Of a DNA stretch of 43,609 nt, positions 10,612 to 22,829 are shown one piece after another (the first letter of the stretch is position 1; every line of letters begins with the position of its first letter). Both the position numbers and the translations under genes were made by a program. A model generated the notes under the pieces. The model saw only the letters and a list, made by a program, of their open reading frames with translations, did not search any database and was not told the DNA's origin. The DNA is from Beverwykella pulmonaria (taxonomy: Eukaryota > Ascomycota > Dothideomycetes > Pleosporales > Melanommataceae): NCBI GenBank assembly GCA_001599595.1, contig BCHH01000003.1:1407364-1450972 (forward strand), in the 5' to 3' direction.

Positions 10612-11214
10612 CTACTGCGGCGCCTGTTTTTGCAGATCCGCCTCGACACCCCTTTGCCTCGCCTTCCCATCATCATGCTGCTTGAGCGCGTCCTCCTTTG
10701 CTGCGGGATTGCCCGTAAGGCCCGCAACCGCCGCGCCCACGGTACCTCCCACACGGTCCTGGATGCCCCTGCCCAGATCCTTCAACTGGCCCTCCGCCTC
10801 CTGGGCCTGGCCCTCTTTGTTCTGGCGGATACCTTCTTGCTTGAGGCCCTCAGCGCCGACGAGATTGCCGAGAGCCTCCTTAGCAGAGCCGATCGTCTGG
10901 TTCCAGTTCCCTGCGGAGCGATTCGGGTCGTCTTTGGCGAGGCCGCCGGCGGGAGTCGCCGTGATGGGTCCTACTTTGGCTGCTGCGTGAGAGAGGTCTT
11001 TCTCTGCGTCTGCAACGCCTTTCTTTTGCTCGCCGACTTGCTGCGAGGGTGTTAGTATTGGGTAGCGAGGTGACGGTGGGGAATTGGGAGAGGGAAAAGG
11101 GCTGACCTGATCAGACGCATTTCCAGTGATGGCGCCAATAGCGCTCTGCACTGTACCGCTAGCCTGGTCGGCGTAGGATTGGAGTGTGGATGTAGCGTCC
11201 TTGTTGGAAGACAT
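10612..11214 (-). CDS. CsbD-like stress protein (cruciform-DNA-recognition type)
   Basis: Exons 11107..11214 and 10612..11040 (minus) encode 178 aa. Intron 11041-11106 (66 nt, a multiple of three) has a perfect TACTAAC branch site and GCAG acceptor but a weaker GTCAGC donor. Unspliced, the frame stays open and would give 200 aa. The protein is hydrophilic and rich in Ala, Gly, Gln and Lys. It has the CsbD pattern NWNQTIGSAKEALGNLVGAE followed by GIRQNKEGQAQEAEGQLKDL, then a second GGTVGAAVAGLTGNPAAKED motif. Fungal members are often named mismatched base pair and cruciform DNA recognition proteins after Ustilago Hmp1. Bacterial CsbD is a general-stress protein. Its cellular role in filamentous fungi is not settled. 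Confidence 0.85.
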   Translation of the reverse strand: MSSNKDATSTLQSYADQASGTVQSAIGAITGNASDQVSPFPSPNSPPSPRYPILTPSQQVGEQKKGVADAEKDLSHAAAKVGPITATPAGGLAKDDPNRSAGNWNQTIGSAKEALGNLVGAEGLKQEGIRQNKEGQAQEAEGQLKDLGRGIQDRVGGTVGAAVAGLTGNPAAKEDALKQHDDGKARQRGVEADLQKQAPQ

Positions 11215-11853
11215 GGCTGTAGTTGCAGTGGAGTTTGTCGAGTTGGGTCGAATGAGTTGAGAGGATGTTGGCTGAATGTAGTGAAATAGTAGTTGCAGGT
11301 GAGTGTCTTGCCGTGGAGGAGGAGGAGAATTGCGGTGGGGTTTAAATGTTTTGTTGGTGCGGAGGGAGCAACGAGCTTGTGAAGAAGGTATGACGTAGCC
11401 AGTCGCGACTGACCCAAGTGGCGCGCGCGCGCAGCAGCCTCGCGCAACACCCTTGCAACAGTCACTTCTCGAATCAGATAGATGGTGAAAGAAACATGTT
11501 GATGCGGCCAGTCAACTGGCCCAATTGCGCAGGCGAGAGCATGCACGAGCACGAGCACGAGCACAAGCACACAATGCTCCAATTTTCCGCGTGATTTATC
11601 AACCCAAGTTGCTATGATGCAATACGCTTCTACACCAGCCCAACCCCACACCATCTTCTGCTGTACAAAGTGCTAAAGTGCTTCGAGAGTAGAGTACAAA
11701 GATTCAAGGAAATCATCCGACGGGCAGGAGACGCAAACAACGTACACGAAATAACTGGCTAGAACAGGTGCAGCGGAGGAGGCGAATCTCAATCATAAGG
11801 CAAAAGCAAAGACCCAGCTGCAAACGATGGGCACGTAGCCGTCTGGAGGTAGT
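11215..11853. other. Promoter region of the CsbD-like gene
   Basis: About 640 bp between the CsbD-like start and the end of the dioxygenase gene. It holds a GC dinucleotide run (11421-11432) and the hexamer repeat at 11543-11572. No gene is supported. Confidence 0.5.
11543..11572. repeat. GCACGA hexanucleotide repeat
   Basis: Five consecutive hexamers, three exact GCACGA followed by GCACAA and GCACAC, lie in the upstream region of the CsbD-like gene. It is a simple-sequence tract with no evident function. Confidence 0.8.
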
Positions 11854-13413
11854 CTACCAGTGGCATATCTAGACTCGGTCAGTAAGACTCAGAATTCGAA
11901 ACACTGGGAGCCAACTTACACCACCCTCACTATCATCCACCGACCACGTCCCCGCCAGCCCTACAATCTCCACCTCCCCGTCCGTATGCTCGCTCATTTT
12001 CCCCAGCCTCGCAACCCCATCCATATCCGCCGGCCCATTGTTCAACAGCCGTCTTGCCCAGGCATCAATCGCCGGCTCGCCCGTCTCATCCCTTGCCTGC
12101 TTCAAAAAAGGGATCAGGGCGGTGCCACCCGTGCCACGCAACTTCTTGCTGTCGCCGCGGTGCAGCGTGTTTGCAATATTGACCCGTTGTACCGTCGCTT
12201 GCTTGGGACTTAGAGACCGCGAGTGCGACCGCGATTCGCGCGATTTGATGATGATGTAGCGGGACACGACCTGGATGTGTTTATCGCGGAATGCGCGCAG
12301 CATGGCTAGGCAGGCATCAAATGCCGTGACCAGCGCTCGGTTCGAGCGGTTCGAGGTTACGTATTCGCGCATGTTGGACACGCTCTCGACGTGCTCCAAG
12401 AACCGCTTATGAGGCCCCGGCATGTACTTGCGCATTTCCAGAATGAAGTTGTGCGACGGCGCTGGTATGGGTCCTTCCGAATCGGAGCCATCATTGCGCT
12501 TGGCGCCCGTGGGACGGTGTTCCACGCCGAGGACGATGTCAAAGAACTGAATGATGGAGCTTTGGGCATTGCTGCCTCCGCTAAACTGCACATAGGGCTG
12601 CGTGCCTGTTCCGTCGTCGAAAATCACCCCGTTGGGAAGGCCAGCGTCCGCCATGTTCTTGCTGCCCGCGAGGAAGGGCCGGATGCGGTGGTAGAAGACG
12701 TGTGGATCACAGCTCTCATACATCCTTTCGAGAAGGCTTCCTAGTTCGTCTAGCCTCTCTGCGAACGACCGCAGGCAGCGTGTGACGGTGTTGATGTCGT
12801 TGCGCCGTGCCGCCCCAATTGCGTCTATCATCATAGGAATGATTGGGCCCGCCCTAGCCTCAATTGCCACCGATATAAGGTAGAACCATGACTCGTCCAG
12901 CGACCCAGTGAATGTCATGAGCGTTGAGAGGTTATCTAGGGTATCGACCGGCTCGCCAGTGAACATGGGCCTCCAGTTCCACAAGCAGACGCCTGCATAT
13001 GTGGCCACCGACGGGAGTTCGAGGTGTTGGCATGTCTTCAGGAACGGTATCGAGATGGATGGCGGGACGATCTACATGTAGAAGTTAGAGGCGCATCGTG
13101 TATCCGGTTAGTTAAGGCTTACATCGGCCGGCCTATCGCCTCCCCAAACATATGCATGTGCGATGAAACCCAGTATCGAGTATGCCCTTCTCCATTCCGC
13201 CTCGGTGAGGAGGAAGTCTGTTGATAAGACGGGCAGTACGTCTACTATCCGCCGCAGCCTCTTGCTTAGAATCAGACTCTGGAAGCTTCGAACGACTGTC
13301 TCCCACGGTTGGTAGTACGCATCGGGTAGAACTTCTAGAGGGATTTCGGAGGGGAGGAACCCGTTCTGAGGAGAGATGTCGTAGTCACTGAGACGGGGAA
13401 GTGGCGGTATCAT
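11854..13413 (-). CDS. Indoleamine 2,3-dioxygenase
   Basis: Exons 13123..13413, 11920..13071 and 11854..11868 (minus) give 485 aa. Introns 13072-13122 and 11869-11919 are both 51 nt, with GTAAGC and GTAAGT donors. The last exon holds only ICHW and the stop; without it the protein would read into the intron and end after 14 different residues. IDO hallmarks in order are LDNLSTLMTFTGSLDESWFY and the heme-binding helix with proximal His at about residue 362 (RDKHIQVVSRYI). The flexible glycine loop RGTGGTALIPFLKQARDET follows at about 410. The enzyme opens the indole ring of tryptophan to N-formylkynurenine, the first step of de novo NAD synthesis (BNA2 role) in the cytosol. Fungi often carry several IDO paralogues, so the exact paralogue is not fixed. 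Confidence 0.92.
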
Positions 13414-14910
13414 GGCGAATCGAGGGCGAGCGAGGTAGGTGTGCAGTACAAGGCTGATTGAAGTTCTTTGAAGATGGACGGGCGGATGTTGGAGCGGAGG
13501 CGTAATGCGCTAGTCTTGCTACTCTCTAAGCACGTAGGCTGTGAGGGAGCTTTAGTACTCGGGTACCGTGTCGCGTGATGAGAGCTCGATTTTTTTTCAG
13601 TTGCCTTCAACAAAGCCTTAGAGCTGCGCCACTCGACAAGATACAGCAAGTATTGCGGATAATCCACCTGACGGCGTCTAGTCGCGTTGAACAACAATAT
13701 AGACGTCTGGGTAGAAGGTTTGCAAAGGAGAGAGTGGCGGGACAGGGGAAACAGTGGTGTCGCGGGGACGTAGTCTATTTGGAGGTCCTGGAACCCAAAA
13801 GGTCAAGGGGCCGAGGCGGCAGCAAGACAAGCGGGGTTCCCTCGCTCGAGAATCGTAAGTCAGTCGATGAATAATGTAAAGAATCACCTTATCCGCGGCC
13901 GTGAGGTTGAGAAAGGTGTGGGTGAGCAGGGCATCCGGTACCATGCGCTTCCACCTACACCTATGCCTACACAACCCCGAAGAAATCTCATTGCCGGCTT
14001 CGGTCGGAAGACAGGGCCTAGGTCTAGGCAGGCCAGTGATTATCTATTACGAAGATTTACACACTGAGGAGGTAGCGTGATTTTGTCGAGCAATTAGTAA
14101 AGGTTTTAGGTGGGTGCGTTTCCCCACACCTGGAAAAAAGGAAGAAACTGTGGTTGTTGCAGAGCCGCCGGCGGGCATGGTGGGGTTTTAGACAAGCGTT
14201 TAAGGCGGCTAAGTCGAAACGAGGCCCGTGCTGGACAGGGTCCAACGTGGTGTGCTCAGGAACGCCGAAGTCGCAGTCAACAAACATATCACATTAGTCT
14301 ATTGCCAGCATGTATACACGGCAAGAGAAGAAGCGGGTGTGTTTGTTCCTGGCTGACAGACAAAAAGATACACATCACAAGGGCAAATGCCAGACAGTCC
14401 GTTGTCCAACCCTCATTCTTTCATTCCACTACTTGCCCTCGACAACCATACGTGCCCCCCACACGTTACAATCCACTTCAGTGCATATAATAACACTCTC
14501 CTTTCCGCCTCGTCGCACCCCGGCTCATCATACTAACTAGGTAAGCCCGCCGCGCTACATGCATACTCGGTAAAAGAAACCCCAACATAATTCCACGAAA
14601 ATGGTGTAGAAAACGCCTTAGCCATCTTGTAGTAGACAGACAGCATCCGCCCAATCGTCATCGTTATCCTCCCACCTATCCAATGCCCTTACAACGGAAA
14701 TAATCAGCCGACTAATCGTCGCTGACAAAGCAGGTTTTCGGGGTATAAGCGTCGTTGCAATAGAAATGATGCGAGCACACCCCTCCCCTCCCCCAAGAAA
14801 CATTATAAACTATTGAAATCCTCCTCATAATATTCGGCATCCATCTTAGTGTCATGCCATGTATGCCTCTCCTTGAAGAAAGAAAAAATCAACTCGAAGA
14901 TTTGTTACAT
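13414..14910. other. Intergenic region between IDO and Pom1-like genes
   Basis: About 1.5 kb with no convincing gene on either strand. The left half is the IDO promoter; the right end is the 3' flank of the kinase gene. Frames such as 13575-13874, 14110-14490 and 14618-14803 lack domains or codon structure. Confidence 0.5.
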
Positions 14911-17900
14911 TTAACGAGTTTTCTAGACAAGTGTTAGCGCATGTACCATGTCAAATAGCTATTTTGGTAGACTCACAAGACTAGCAATCGCCGCCGCTGA
15001 AGCTAAATCAGGCTTTCCGGATACGCTTCGTTGCGCGGCTCTCGGAAGACTGCTTGTAGCATTCAGCGGAGCTCCGTTGGCGGATCGTTTAGCTCCCGCT
15101 ACCCCGGGCGCGCCTTGAACAGTCGAATGACGTCTGGGTACGCCTTTGACAGGTGAACTACTTGGAATGTCTCGGTTCGAGCTCACTGCATTCCCGTTCT
15201 TGAAGCTAGTCATAGGAGGTTCTGGAAGCGGTCGGACACGCTGCTGGGGAGTTTGAGCGGAAGCGAAGCGCTTTTGTGGTGAAGATACAGCAGTGTTATT
15301 GCTCACTTGTGGTCGCGGCCTGGCGGATCTTTTGACGCCTGTAACAAACTCGTGCTGCATCGCCTCGTCAGGTTTCATGCGGCGGTCCGGATCCCATCGA
15401 AGACATCGGGCAATGAAGTCGAGGAACGCTTCATCGTCGCACTTGAGCGCTTGCTGTAATGTCTTTGAGCTTGGTCGTCGACGTCGGCCTTTAGTGGAAA
15501 CAGTGACGCGAGGCTTTCCTAAGGAGTCGAAGAACAACTTCTTCCGGCTACTTTTCTCGATCAGATGCTTCTCCGGTGGGCCGAAGATCTCCATGATACA
15601 CGCCAACTGTTCCTGTTCGTTCTCTCCAGGGAAGATGGGGTAACCGGTGAGGAGTTCCGCAAGAATGCAGCCCAAACTCCACATGTCAATTGGTAATCCA
15701 TAGCTCATGCCTAAAATAACCTCGGGTGACCGGTAGAAGCGGGACTGGATGTAAGTGTAGACCTTTTCGTTCTCAAAGCAGCTGGAGCCGAAATCGATAA
15801 CCTTGATCTCGGAGTGGAGCGGATGTGCCAAAAGGATATTCTCGGGCTTCAAGTCACAGTGGATGACTCTGTGGCTCTTCAGAAGCGTCAACGAGGCGAG
15901 CATCTGCTTACTGAACCGACGAATAAGGCGGAGAGAGAATCCTTTGAACTCGTGCGCCTTGATAAATTCGTACAAGTTCATGCCGAGAAGCTCCGTAGAT
16001 ATGCAGAGATGACCTCGAAAGTAGATGCTCTCGACGAAATTAATCATGCTATGCTTATTGTCCGGATCCTATGCAGGGTTAGTAGATAGCCCGATATTCT
16101 AGCATACAATACTCACCCATTCGCGAAGCTTCTGCAGAATGTTGACCTCTACTAAGGCTTGCTGATGGAAGCGCTTCTTGTTCCGAATAATCTTGATTGC
16201 GACGAGACGCCCGGTTTTGTGGTCTACGCATCGCACAACCTGTCCGAAGCTGCCCTTTCCAAGAAGATCGACCACCTCATAGCGGTATGCGAGGTGATCG
16301 CCAAATACGATGTTGTAGTCGCCTCGGTCGTCGTCGTAGCCGAAGTTGGCAGTCTGGGCATTGAGGTCTCCGACATGCTTCTTCGCATTCTTCGTGCCGC
16401 AGAAATATATGTCTTTGTAGTCGATGATCTCACCTCTTTCGAAAATGTTGAGATTAACCATTTGGAGGGCCTGGGCTGCACTGGCACGTTCCTGCGGTCT
16501 CGCTCTTTTTCTCAACTCATCAACCTCGCGGGCCGCATGTTCGAAGTCCTTCCGTTTCGAAGCAAGCTTCTTCATCTCTTCGTCTGCCGCCATGTCGTCT
16601 CTATCCAAGTTTGGATCAAGGTGGCGAGACTTCAACACATTTGACGAACTCTTGGAACCAAGCATTCTTTGCATCGGTGTCAATAGCGAACTGGTAGATT
16701 TTGTGGGCGGTGGAGCGGTTGCTTGCTCAGCGTAGCCAGACGGAACACGGACGCTCATACCACCATTAGATTTCTGTCCGTTTTGCTTTTCTAATTCAGA
16801 GTCACTTGCGATTGTTGCTGTAGACGGCTTACGGCGTGCGAAATCGAGAGATGGGCGAGTCCGGTTTGAAGGGGTTGGGCTTGTTCCAAGTGACCCGCTC
16901 CATGTTGCAGAGGCAGGTAACCTTGGAGGAGGCATGTCGCTGTGCTTTGGCGGTTGCGGTGGTTGTTCGTCATTCCTTTGTGGATTGCGGGATTGGGAGG
17001 CGTGTGAAACATGAGATGCGGCCTTGGACGAGGCTCGCCGCCAGCCGCCGAGGCTCAGTTTCCGTCTCAGAGATGACCCAGATGAGGGAGTTTCTGGTTC
17101 TGTTGAAGTAGAGTCCGATGTATCCTTCTTTACAAGCGTGCGAGGACCGTTCACCTTCATACTTTGTAACTCCATATCAGTGTCGGTAAGCTTGTACTCG
17201 CCACTAGGTCGGGAGTACAAGCGAGTGAATTCCCCGCTGCCCTTGGGTAACGAGTTCGAGGAAAACGGTGTTGTCATTTGTCGTCCTGGATTTAGTGTGG
17301 GAATAGGCATGGCTGATGCCCCGTGAAGAGCGGAGTCATTGACTCGCAGGTTAAAGGCGGAACTACTGCTGCGAAGGTGCTTCGAAAATTCATATTGGTC
17401 AACAATGTTACTTTTCGAGAAGAAGCTTGTTTTTGACGCTGTCATTGGCGTACTAGGTGTTTTGTTGCCGCGTTTCGGAGGAGGTGTCAAGTTGCGTCCA
17501 TCAACCTCAGCCGAAGGTGCCGGGAACGACGACATCCTGTTGTTGAATGGTGTTCCAAGTGGTAGCAAGTTCAGTGGGGGAAGTCTGATTGGCTGGAGAT
17601 TCTTCTTGTTCGCGTGTTGTGCCGCTGCACTCTGATCGACCTCCGACCCAGTAGAGCCCACGGTCAACCCTCTTCTGTGCCTGATCGTGCCCTTCTTCTT
17701 TCGAGGAGGATCTGCCTTGGTGGGTTCCAGTGCCAGTGCCTTACCATTTTGAACTTCAGCATCATTCACATCGATAGGCTCCTGCGGTGTTGGCGGGGGA
17801 ATAATGGGCCTCAATAACGATGCCGAGAATGAAAAGCTGCTGGTATCAGGATCCTTTGGAGATTCGTACGCTTTTGGTATGGCTGGAACAGGTGGTACTT

Positions 17901-19696
17901 CTTCTTCGTCGTCTCCGCCGGCCGAGCTGTGAAGATTTCTGGATTTTGGAGTGGGTAATCGAGAGCTAGATAATGCGGGGTTGGCGCGTGGTTGAAGAGA
18001 TGAACTTCCCAGGTTTCCCAGATTGGATAGCCTCAAAGAATTGAGACTTGAGTTTGATGATAGTGATATGCCCGATGCATACGATTTGCGATTTTGGTCT
18101 GGAGTACCGCGTGCGGAGGAAGGTGTGACACTTTTCTCGAACACCAAGGCAGGCGACCGATTCAGGGGTCGATCGTCAAACGGAAACTCGGCCTGGGGAG
18201 TCGGGGGACTGATCGGCCCACCAGGAGGATTCGGATTCATCGATAGCCTCTTCAGCCTACGAGCATCGGTAGGGCTGATAGTCCTGGCTCCAAGGCCGCT
18301 CACATGGTGCATAGTTGACTGCCGTTTACTCGAAGAAGACGAGGGTGTCTGCGTCCGTTGCCCGGGTGACCTGCCCGGTGAGCGAGCCTGGTGGATGGTA
18401 AGAGATGGCCCTCGGTCGGGCGTCATGGATGATGTGGGCATGAGTCCTGGCTGCTGTCTTGAAGGCGCTTGGAGGGATTTCGCCTTAGCTGCTCGGGTTG
18501 CGTGTGACACTCTGGGTGGGTCTGTGGTGGTATTGATGTTCGTGTTTATGGTCCCGCGGCGATTGCCCTGGCTAAGTGATGGCGTTCGCCCAATCCGACC
18601 TACTGAACTATCGTTCGTCAATTTGGGTACCTCATGGCGAGTATCGATGCTGGTTGGCATCATGCCGGGTCCGACCGACTTGCGTGGCGCGCGTGCGGCA
18701 GGATTCGGGGGAGCCGGCGCAGGGAACTGGCTCTGACGACGTGTGCGAACGGCCAAGTTGGCAGTAGGCGGGGGCATCGAGGTGGAGTCTGAGGGCGGAG
18801 GATTGGTAGAGGACGGGTTGCTGGGCTTCCGGGACTGGCTGAAGCGGCGGATGAGAGACGTGCTCCGTGTAGGGCGTGAATCGGCAGGCGCGCCGGTGAA
18901 GGTATTGCTGTTTGGCGGGGCCATGGCGCCGTGGTGGTGAATGGCCACTCCTCCGCCGGGCACAGGAAAGTCGCTCAGGTTGGGTTCGTAGGAGATGCTG
19001 GCATGGAAGTCATCGAAGCTGACGGAGGGCAAGAAGTCGTAGGAGCCGCTGCTGTCGGCGAGGCTGTTTGAGCCGTCTGGCAGCTTCCCAAAGCTGAAGC
19101 GTGGATTGGCGGTTCTCGTGGAATTGGCAAAGGTGGGCGCGGACTCGCTTGTGGAGGAGGATGTGGGCAGGAATGAGCGACTCGCAGCACTCGCCGCCGA
19201 CACAGCGCTCACATCGCCCGAGGTGACCCTAACGCAGAGATATCCGTCAGTAACTATCCAACTCTCCTTGCCCCCATGCAGATCCTACCCACCTTTGTTT
19301 TGACAGGTCGAGCGGCCGCGGTCCAAGCGGGGCCCTGTGTTCACGAACAGACTGCCGTCGTCCCCTAAAATTGTTATTCGGCTTGTTGTCTGTCGTCGTC
19401 GTCGTCGGCGGCGGCGGTGGCTGGCGCGGTGCTGACGTCGCGGTCGAGGCGGTGGACTTGCGGAGCTTGGGGTCAGGGCCGCTGGCCGTCCGCTGGAATT
19501 TGCGACGCACGCGTCCTTCTGGGATATCATATTAGCAACTGCGTTGTTTCTCTGCGCCCTCTCTACCGGCAAGGGCCGCCAACCGAGAGAGCTTACCCGC
19601 CGAGCCACTCGAGTCTTCCGCCGAATTGTTTCTGGGGATGGGGAGTCCGCTCTCCATTGTGCGGGCGGGACCTGGTCTCGCAGACTGGGTGGTCAT
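14911..19696 (-). CDS. Pom1/DYRK-family polarity protein kinase
   Basis: Exons 19597..19696, 19293..19518, 16117..19228, 14977..16068 and 14911..14922 (minus) give 1513 aa. The start is the ATG at 19696. The first 1090 residues are Ser/Pro/Arg-rich and disordered. The kinase domain starts near 1092 with the loop LGKGSFGQVV and VAIK lysine at about 1121. HCDLKPEN lies at 1216, DFG at 1238 and the DYRK activation loop YTYIQSRFYR at 1250; the two tyrosines are the family's autophosphorylation motif. In fission yeast Pom1 forms cortical gradients from cell tips that control polarity and division timing. A similar polarity or septation role is inferred here. The final 12-nt exon (KTR, stop) follows intron 14923-14976, which has a clear GCTAAC branch and TCTAG end. 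Reading through that donor instead would end after VSLPK. Confidence 0.9.
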
Positions 19697-21023
19697 TGTC
19701 AATACGCGGAGATTGACACTCTGACGGTGAGGCTGCTGACCGAGAGGCCCCAATCAACACCAGCAGCAGCGCCGCGGGCACTGCCCTATCAGTAGAATCG
19801 CTTGGAATTCGCCGTCGACGAATACTCTCCAAGCTCGAGGCTTGGAGTTGCGGCTACAGGAACGCGAGCATCTCGATGACAGCCAGGTTGAAGGGGTGCA
19901 GCGGGCGGGAGATCGGCACGAGAGACGCGTGGGCTAGGGGTCACGACCGGTGCATCAAGCAGAGCGGTGCGTGAAGACGTCTGCGGGAGGGTGAAAGATG
20001 GGAGGGAGCGTGGCGGCTGCGGATGTAGTTGTGAAGCTCCCGGGAAGACTTGACAAGCGGCGCCACTAAAGGATGCGATGTCTCCTCCCATGCCCAGACT
20101 CTCCCCCTGGATACCTGGACGGTGCGCCTCGCCAAATAACAATTCCAATAACAATCGCGCTCACCGGGAAACCATCATCTCCTCGAGCGACGAGCAGTCT
20201 AGGGTAGAGGACCCCCTTCATCAATGCTTCCCGCCGCAGATGCGGAGAGCGTGGAACCGCCGGATACAAAGCTATTACAGTGCGACACACGCCCCCATCC
20301 TTTTGCATGAACGTCGTCCGTGGGGAGGGAGCACGAAGCAGAGGCACCGTCCATTCTTATGGACCCTGGCACGGCATCGAGCAGCTCTGCATATACGGGC
20401 GAGTTTTACGTCTGCCCGCCATCGCTCACTCTGAAGCCTGCATCGTCTACGCGGTCATGGTACCTTTGATGTTGGAGAAAACGTTGAGGGCGCAACCACG
20501 ATGTCACGAACCATGGTAGGAGCGCGGGACGGCATCATGTTTCGATCTTCAAGAAGCTTTTCAAGCATGTGTCGTTGTCCAAGGCAAGTTTCGCGACTGG
20601 TGTGTGTCGGTGTGTGATTAGACTTTGGTGTCACCATTCCCCTGTCTACAAGCAAAAGGGCTGGCCTGCACGGGTGCGCATCAACAAATGCCGGGCCAAC
20701 GCCGCGCTGTCGCTGCCGCCAAGACTGCGCCGCCACGAGCCGATCTGCAGTTGTACATGCCGTCATTTCCCCGGTCGTCGCTCTATCAACTGTCAACGTT
20801 AACGTCCAGCCATCAATCTCCACTCGTAGACATGCCATCGTGAACAAATAGCTGGGGCAATAATCATCTAATCCACACTTCACGCGTTCTCGGAAAACCC
20901 TTCTCAGCTTGAGGCCCAGCATGTGATCCTGCAGCTGTGGCAGTGTGATATATCACCAATCAACCTCGGACGGCCCAAAACAAGAACAACCTTCACCACA
21001 GCTCAAAATAAACACCGTCCATC
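19697..21023. other. Divergent promoter region of kinase and peroxin genes
   Basis: About 1.3 kb separates the ATG of the Pom1-like kinase (minus) from that of the Pex24-domain gene (plus). Overlapping frames exist on both strands but none carries a recognisable motif. It probably contains the 5' UTRs and promoters of both genes. Confidence 0.55.
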
Positions 21024-22589
21024 ATGAGCAACGAGCGGGCAGACTCGTTCGTCAACCGGGACACGCCCATCCCCGTCGTCTCCATCAGCGCCCCGGACCT
21101 ATCTAACGGCCAAACTCCTAGTACCCAAGATGGCCCAAGACACCACCTCTCCGCCAGCAAGCTCAAAGACAGGCTGCAATCCTTGGGCGACGAAGTTGGG
21201 CGTTCAGAGTCACCAAGTCGCGTCTCAGACCGTCTGTTCACCATGTACATCTATCTCCCCGCCTGACCATGTACACCGTCTAGTCACATGACTAACACCC
21301 TCAGGCTCCTCTCCCAAGTCCTCCCCTCGCAGGACTACGACGACGATACACAGCCCGCGGCCAAAGACCGCCGCTCACGGCAATATGTCGATCGTCCCTC
21401 CTTCAGCCTCCCTGTCATGTCTTCCAACTTCCGCCGCTTCAACGCGCGCATCGGCGTAGCCTTTGTGTTCCAAAACCGCGCAATCCGCCTCTTCACCTGG
21501 CGGCAGCCCACACAGACCCTCTCATTCCTCTTCGTCTACACGTTCGTATGCGTAAATCCTACCCTCCTCGCCGTCCTCCCACTCGCATCCATCCTCTTCT
21601 TCGTCATGGTTCCTGCATTCCTAGCTCGCCATCCACCACCGCCTACCAATCTCCCAACGGATCTATATCCGCTTTCCGGGCCCCCTTTAGCAGCCGCAAA
21701 AACGATAAAGCCCGCGCCCGAACTCTCAAAAGATTTCTTCCGCAACATGCGCGATCTGCAGAACTGCATGGAGGATTTCTCGCGCGTGCACGACAGCATC
21801 GTCTCCTTAATGGTACCGCTGACAAACTTCTCGAATGAAGCCTTATCCTCGACGCTGTACCTCATTCTTCTTTTCACATCCGTCCTGCTCTTCATCACCG
21901 CACACCTCCTCCCCTTCCGTTTTATCTTCCTCTTCATCGGTTACGCATTCACGATCCTCGGCCACCCCTACATCCAAGACCTCCTCGCCTCCCCCTCTAT
22001 CACCGACACCGTAGAAGAGAAACAGCACGAGTCCCGCTCCTTCCTGCTCGCCCTCAGCAAATCAGACATCGACCTCACGCCGCACAACACCACACGCGAA
22101 GTAGAGATTTTTGAGTTACAACATAGAGCTTTGCACCTGACGGAAGGCGAGTACGAGCCTGTTCTCTTTTCCCCGTCGCCCTACGCTCCGCTTTCTCCAA
22201 GCAGAATAGCGGGGGATAGGCCCAAAGGAACGCCGTTCTTCGAGGATGTGCAACCGCCGCAGGGGTGGAGGTGGTGCGATAAGAAATGGACGTTGGATTT
22301 GCTGAGTAGAGAATGGGTAGAGGAGAGGTGTGTTACAGGGGTGGAGGTCGAGATTGAGGGCGAGAGGTGGGTTACGGATTTGCATTATGAGGTTTTGGAG
22401 GAGGGCGTGGGCGGGAGTGCAAAGAAGGGAAGGCTGAGGGGGAAAGGGAAGGACAAGGTTAAGGGCGGGGATGAGGAGAGGGAGGTGCTTAGACGCACGT
22501 GGGAAAGCCATAGGCCGAGTAGGAAAGGGGAGTGGAGGAGGCGGAGGTGGGTGAGAGGCGTGGAGAGGGTGGGTGTCAGTGGTTCGTAA
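21024..22589 (+). CDS. Pex24/Pex29-30-type peroxisomal membrane protein
   Basis: Exons 21024..21244 and 21305..22589 encode 501 aa; intron 21245-21304 has a GACTAAC branch site and splits a Met codon (RLFTM-LLSQVLP). After a polar N-terminus of about 100 residues come two long hydrophobic hairpins. The first is LSFLFVYTFVCVNPTLLAVL and its continuation; the second starts near LSSTLYLILLFTSVLLFITA. The C-terminal dysferlin-type region contains GWRWCDKKWTLDLLSREW and VEEEIEGERW-like signatures, followed by a basic tail. Yeast Pex28-Pex32 proteins of this family act at ER-peroxisome contact sites, shape ER membrane and control peroxisome number and size. Which yeast paralogue corresponds cannot be decided by eye. 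The gene converges on the GTPase gene with 240 bp between stops. Confidence 0.85.
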
Positions 22590-22829
22590 CTATTGACGCA
22601 TATATATGCTTAGTAGAAGACCTTGGTCCGCTCATACATTATTATTCTAATCTATATTCATATGCCTGTGCCCCAAATCGTGTACGTCAGCCAAGTATTG
22701 TAGCATTCATGCTACAAAGACCTACCCTGAGCGTGTCCGCGGTACTACGAAAATCGGCTCTTGCAAGAAGGAAATTTTTAGTTCCTAAAATCGAAGACAT
22801 TGACTCGGAGTTATGACTTCCGCGCGCCC

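Noticed and set aside
10612..11214. Idea that the CsbD-like (cruciform-recognition) protein acts on the palindromic minisatellite at 1488-1609
   Set aside because: Both being in one window is the only link. They are 9 kb apart and nothing in the sequence connects them.
18023..18736. 237-codon plus-strand frame
   Set aside because: It lies opposite the Ser/Pro-rich coding region of the Pom1-like kinase and has no independent support.
11854..19696. Idea that IDO and neighbouring genes form a secondary-metabolite cluster
   Set aside because: No backbone synthase, transporter or pathway-specific regulator is present; neighbours are housekeeping genes.
20455..20922. 155-codon minus-strand frame between the kinase and peroxin genes
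   Set aside because: No domain is visible and there are overlapping frames on both strands; it is most likely promoter or UTR sequence.
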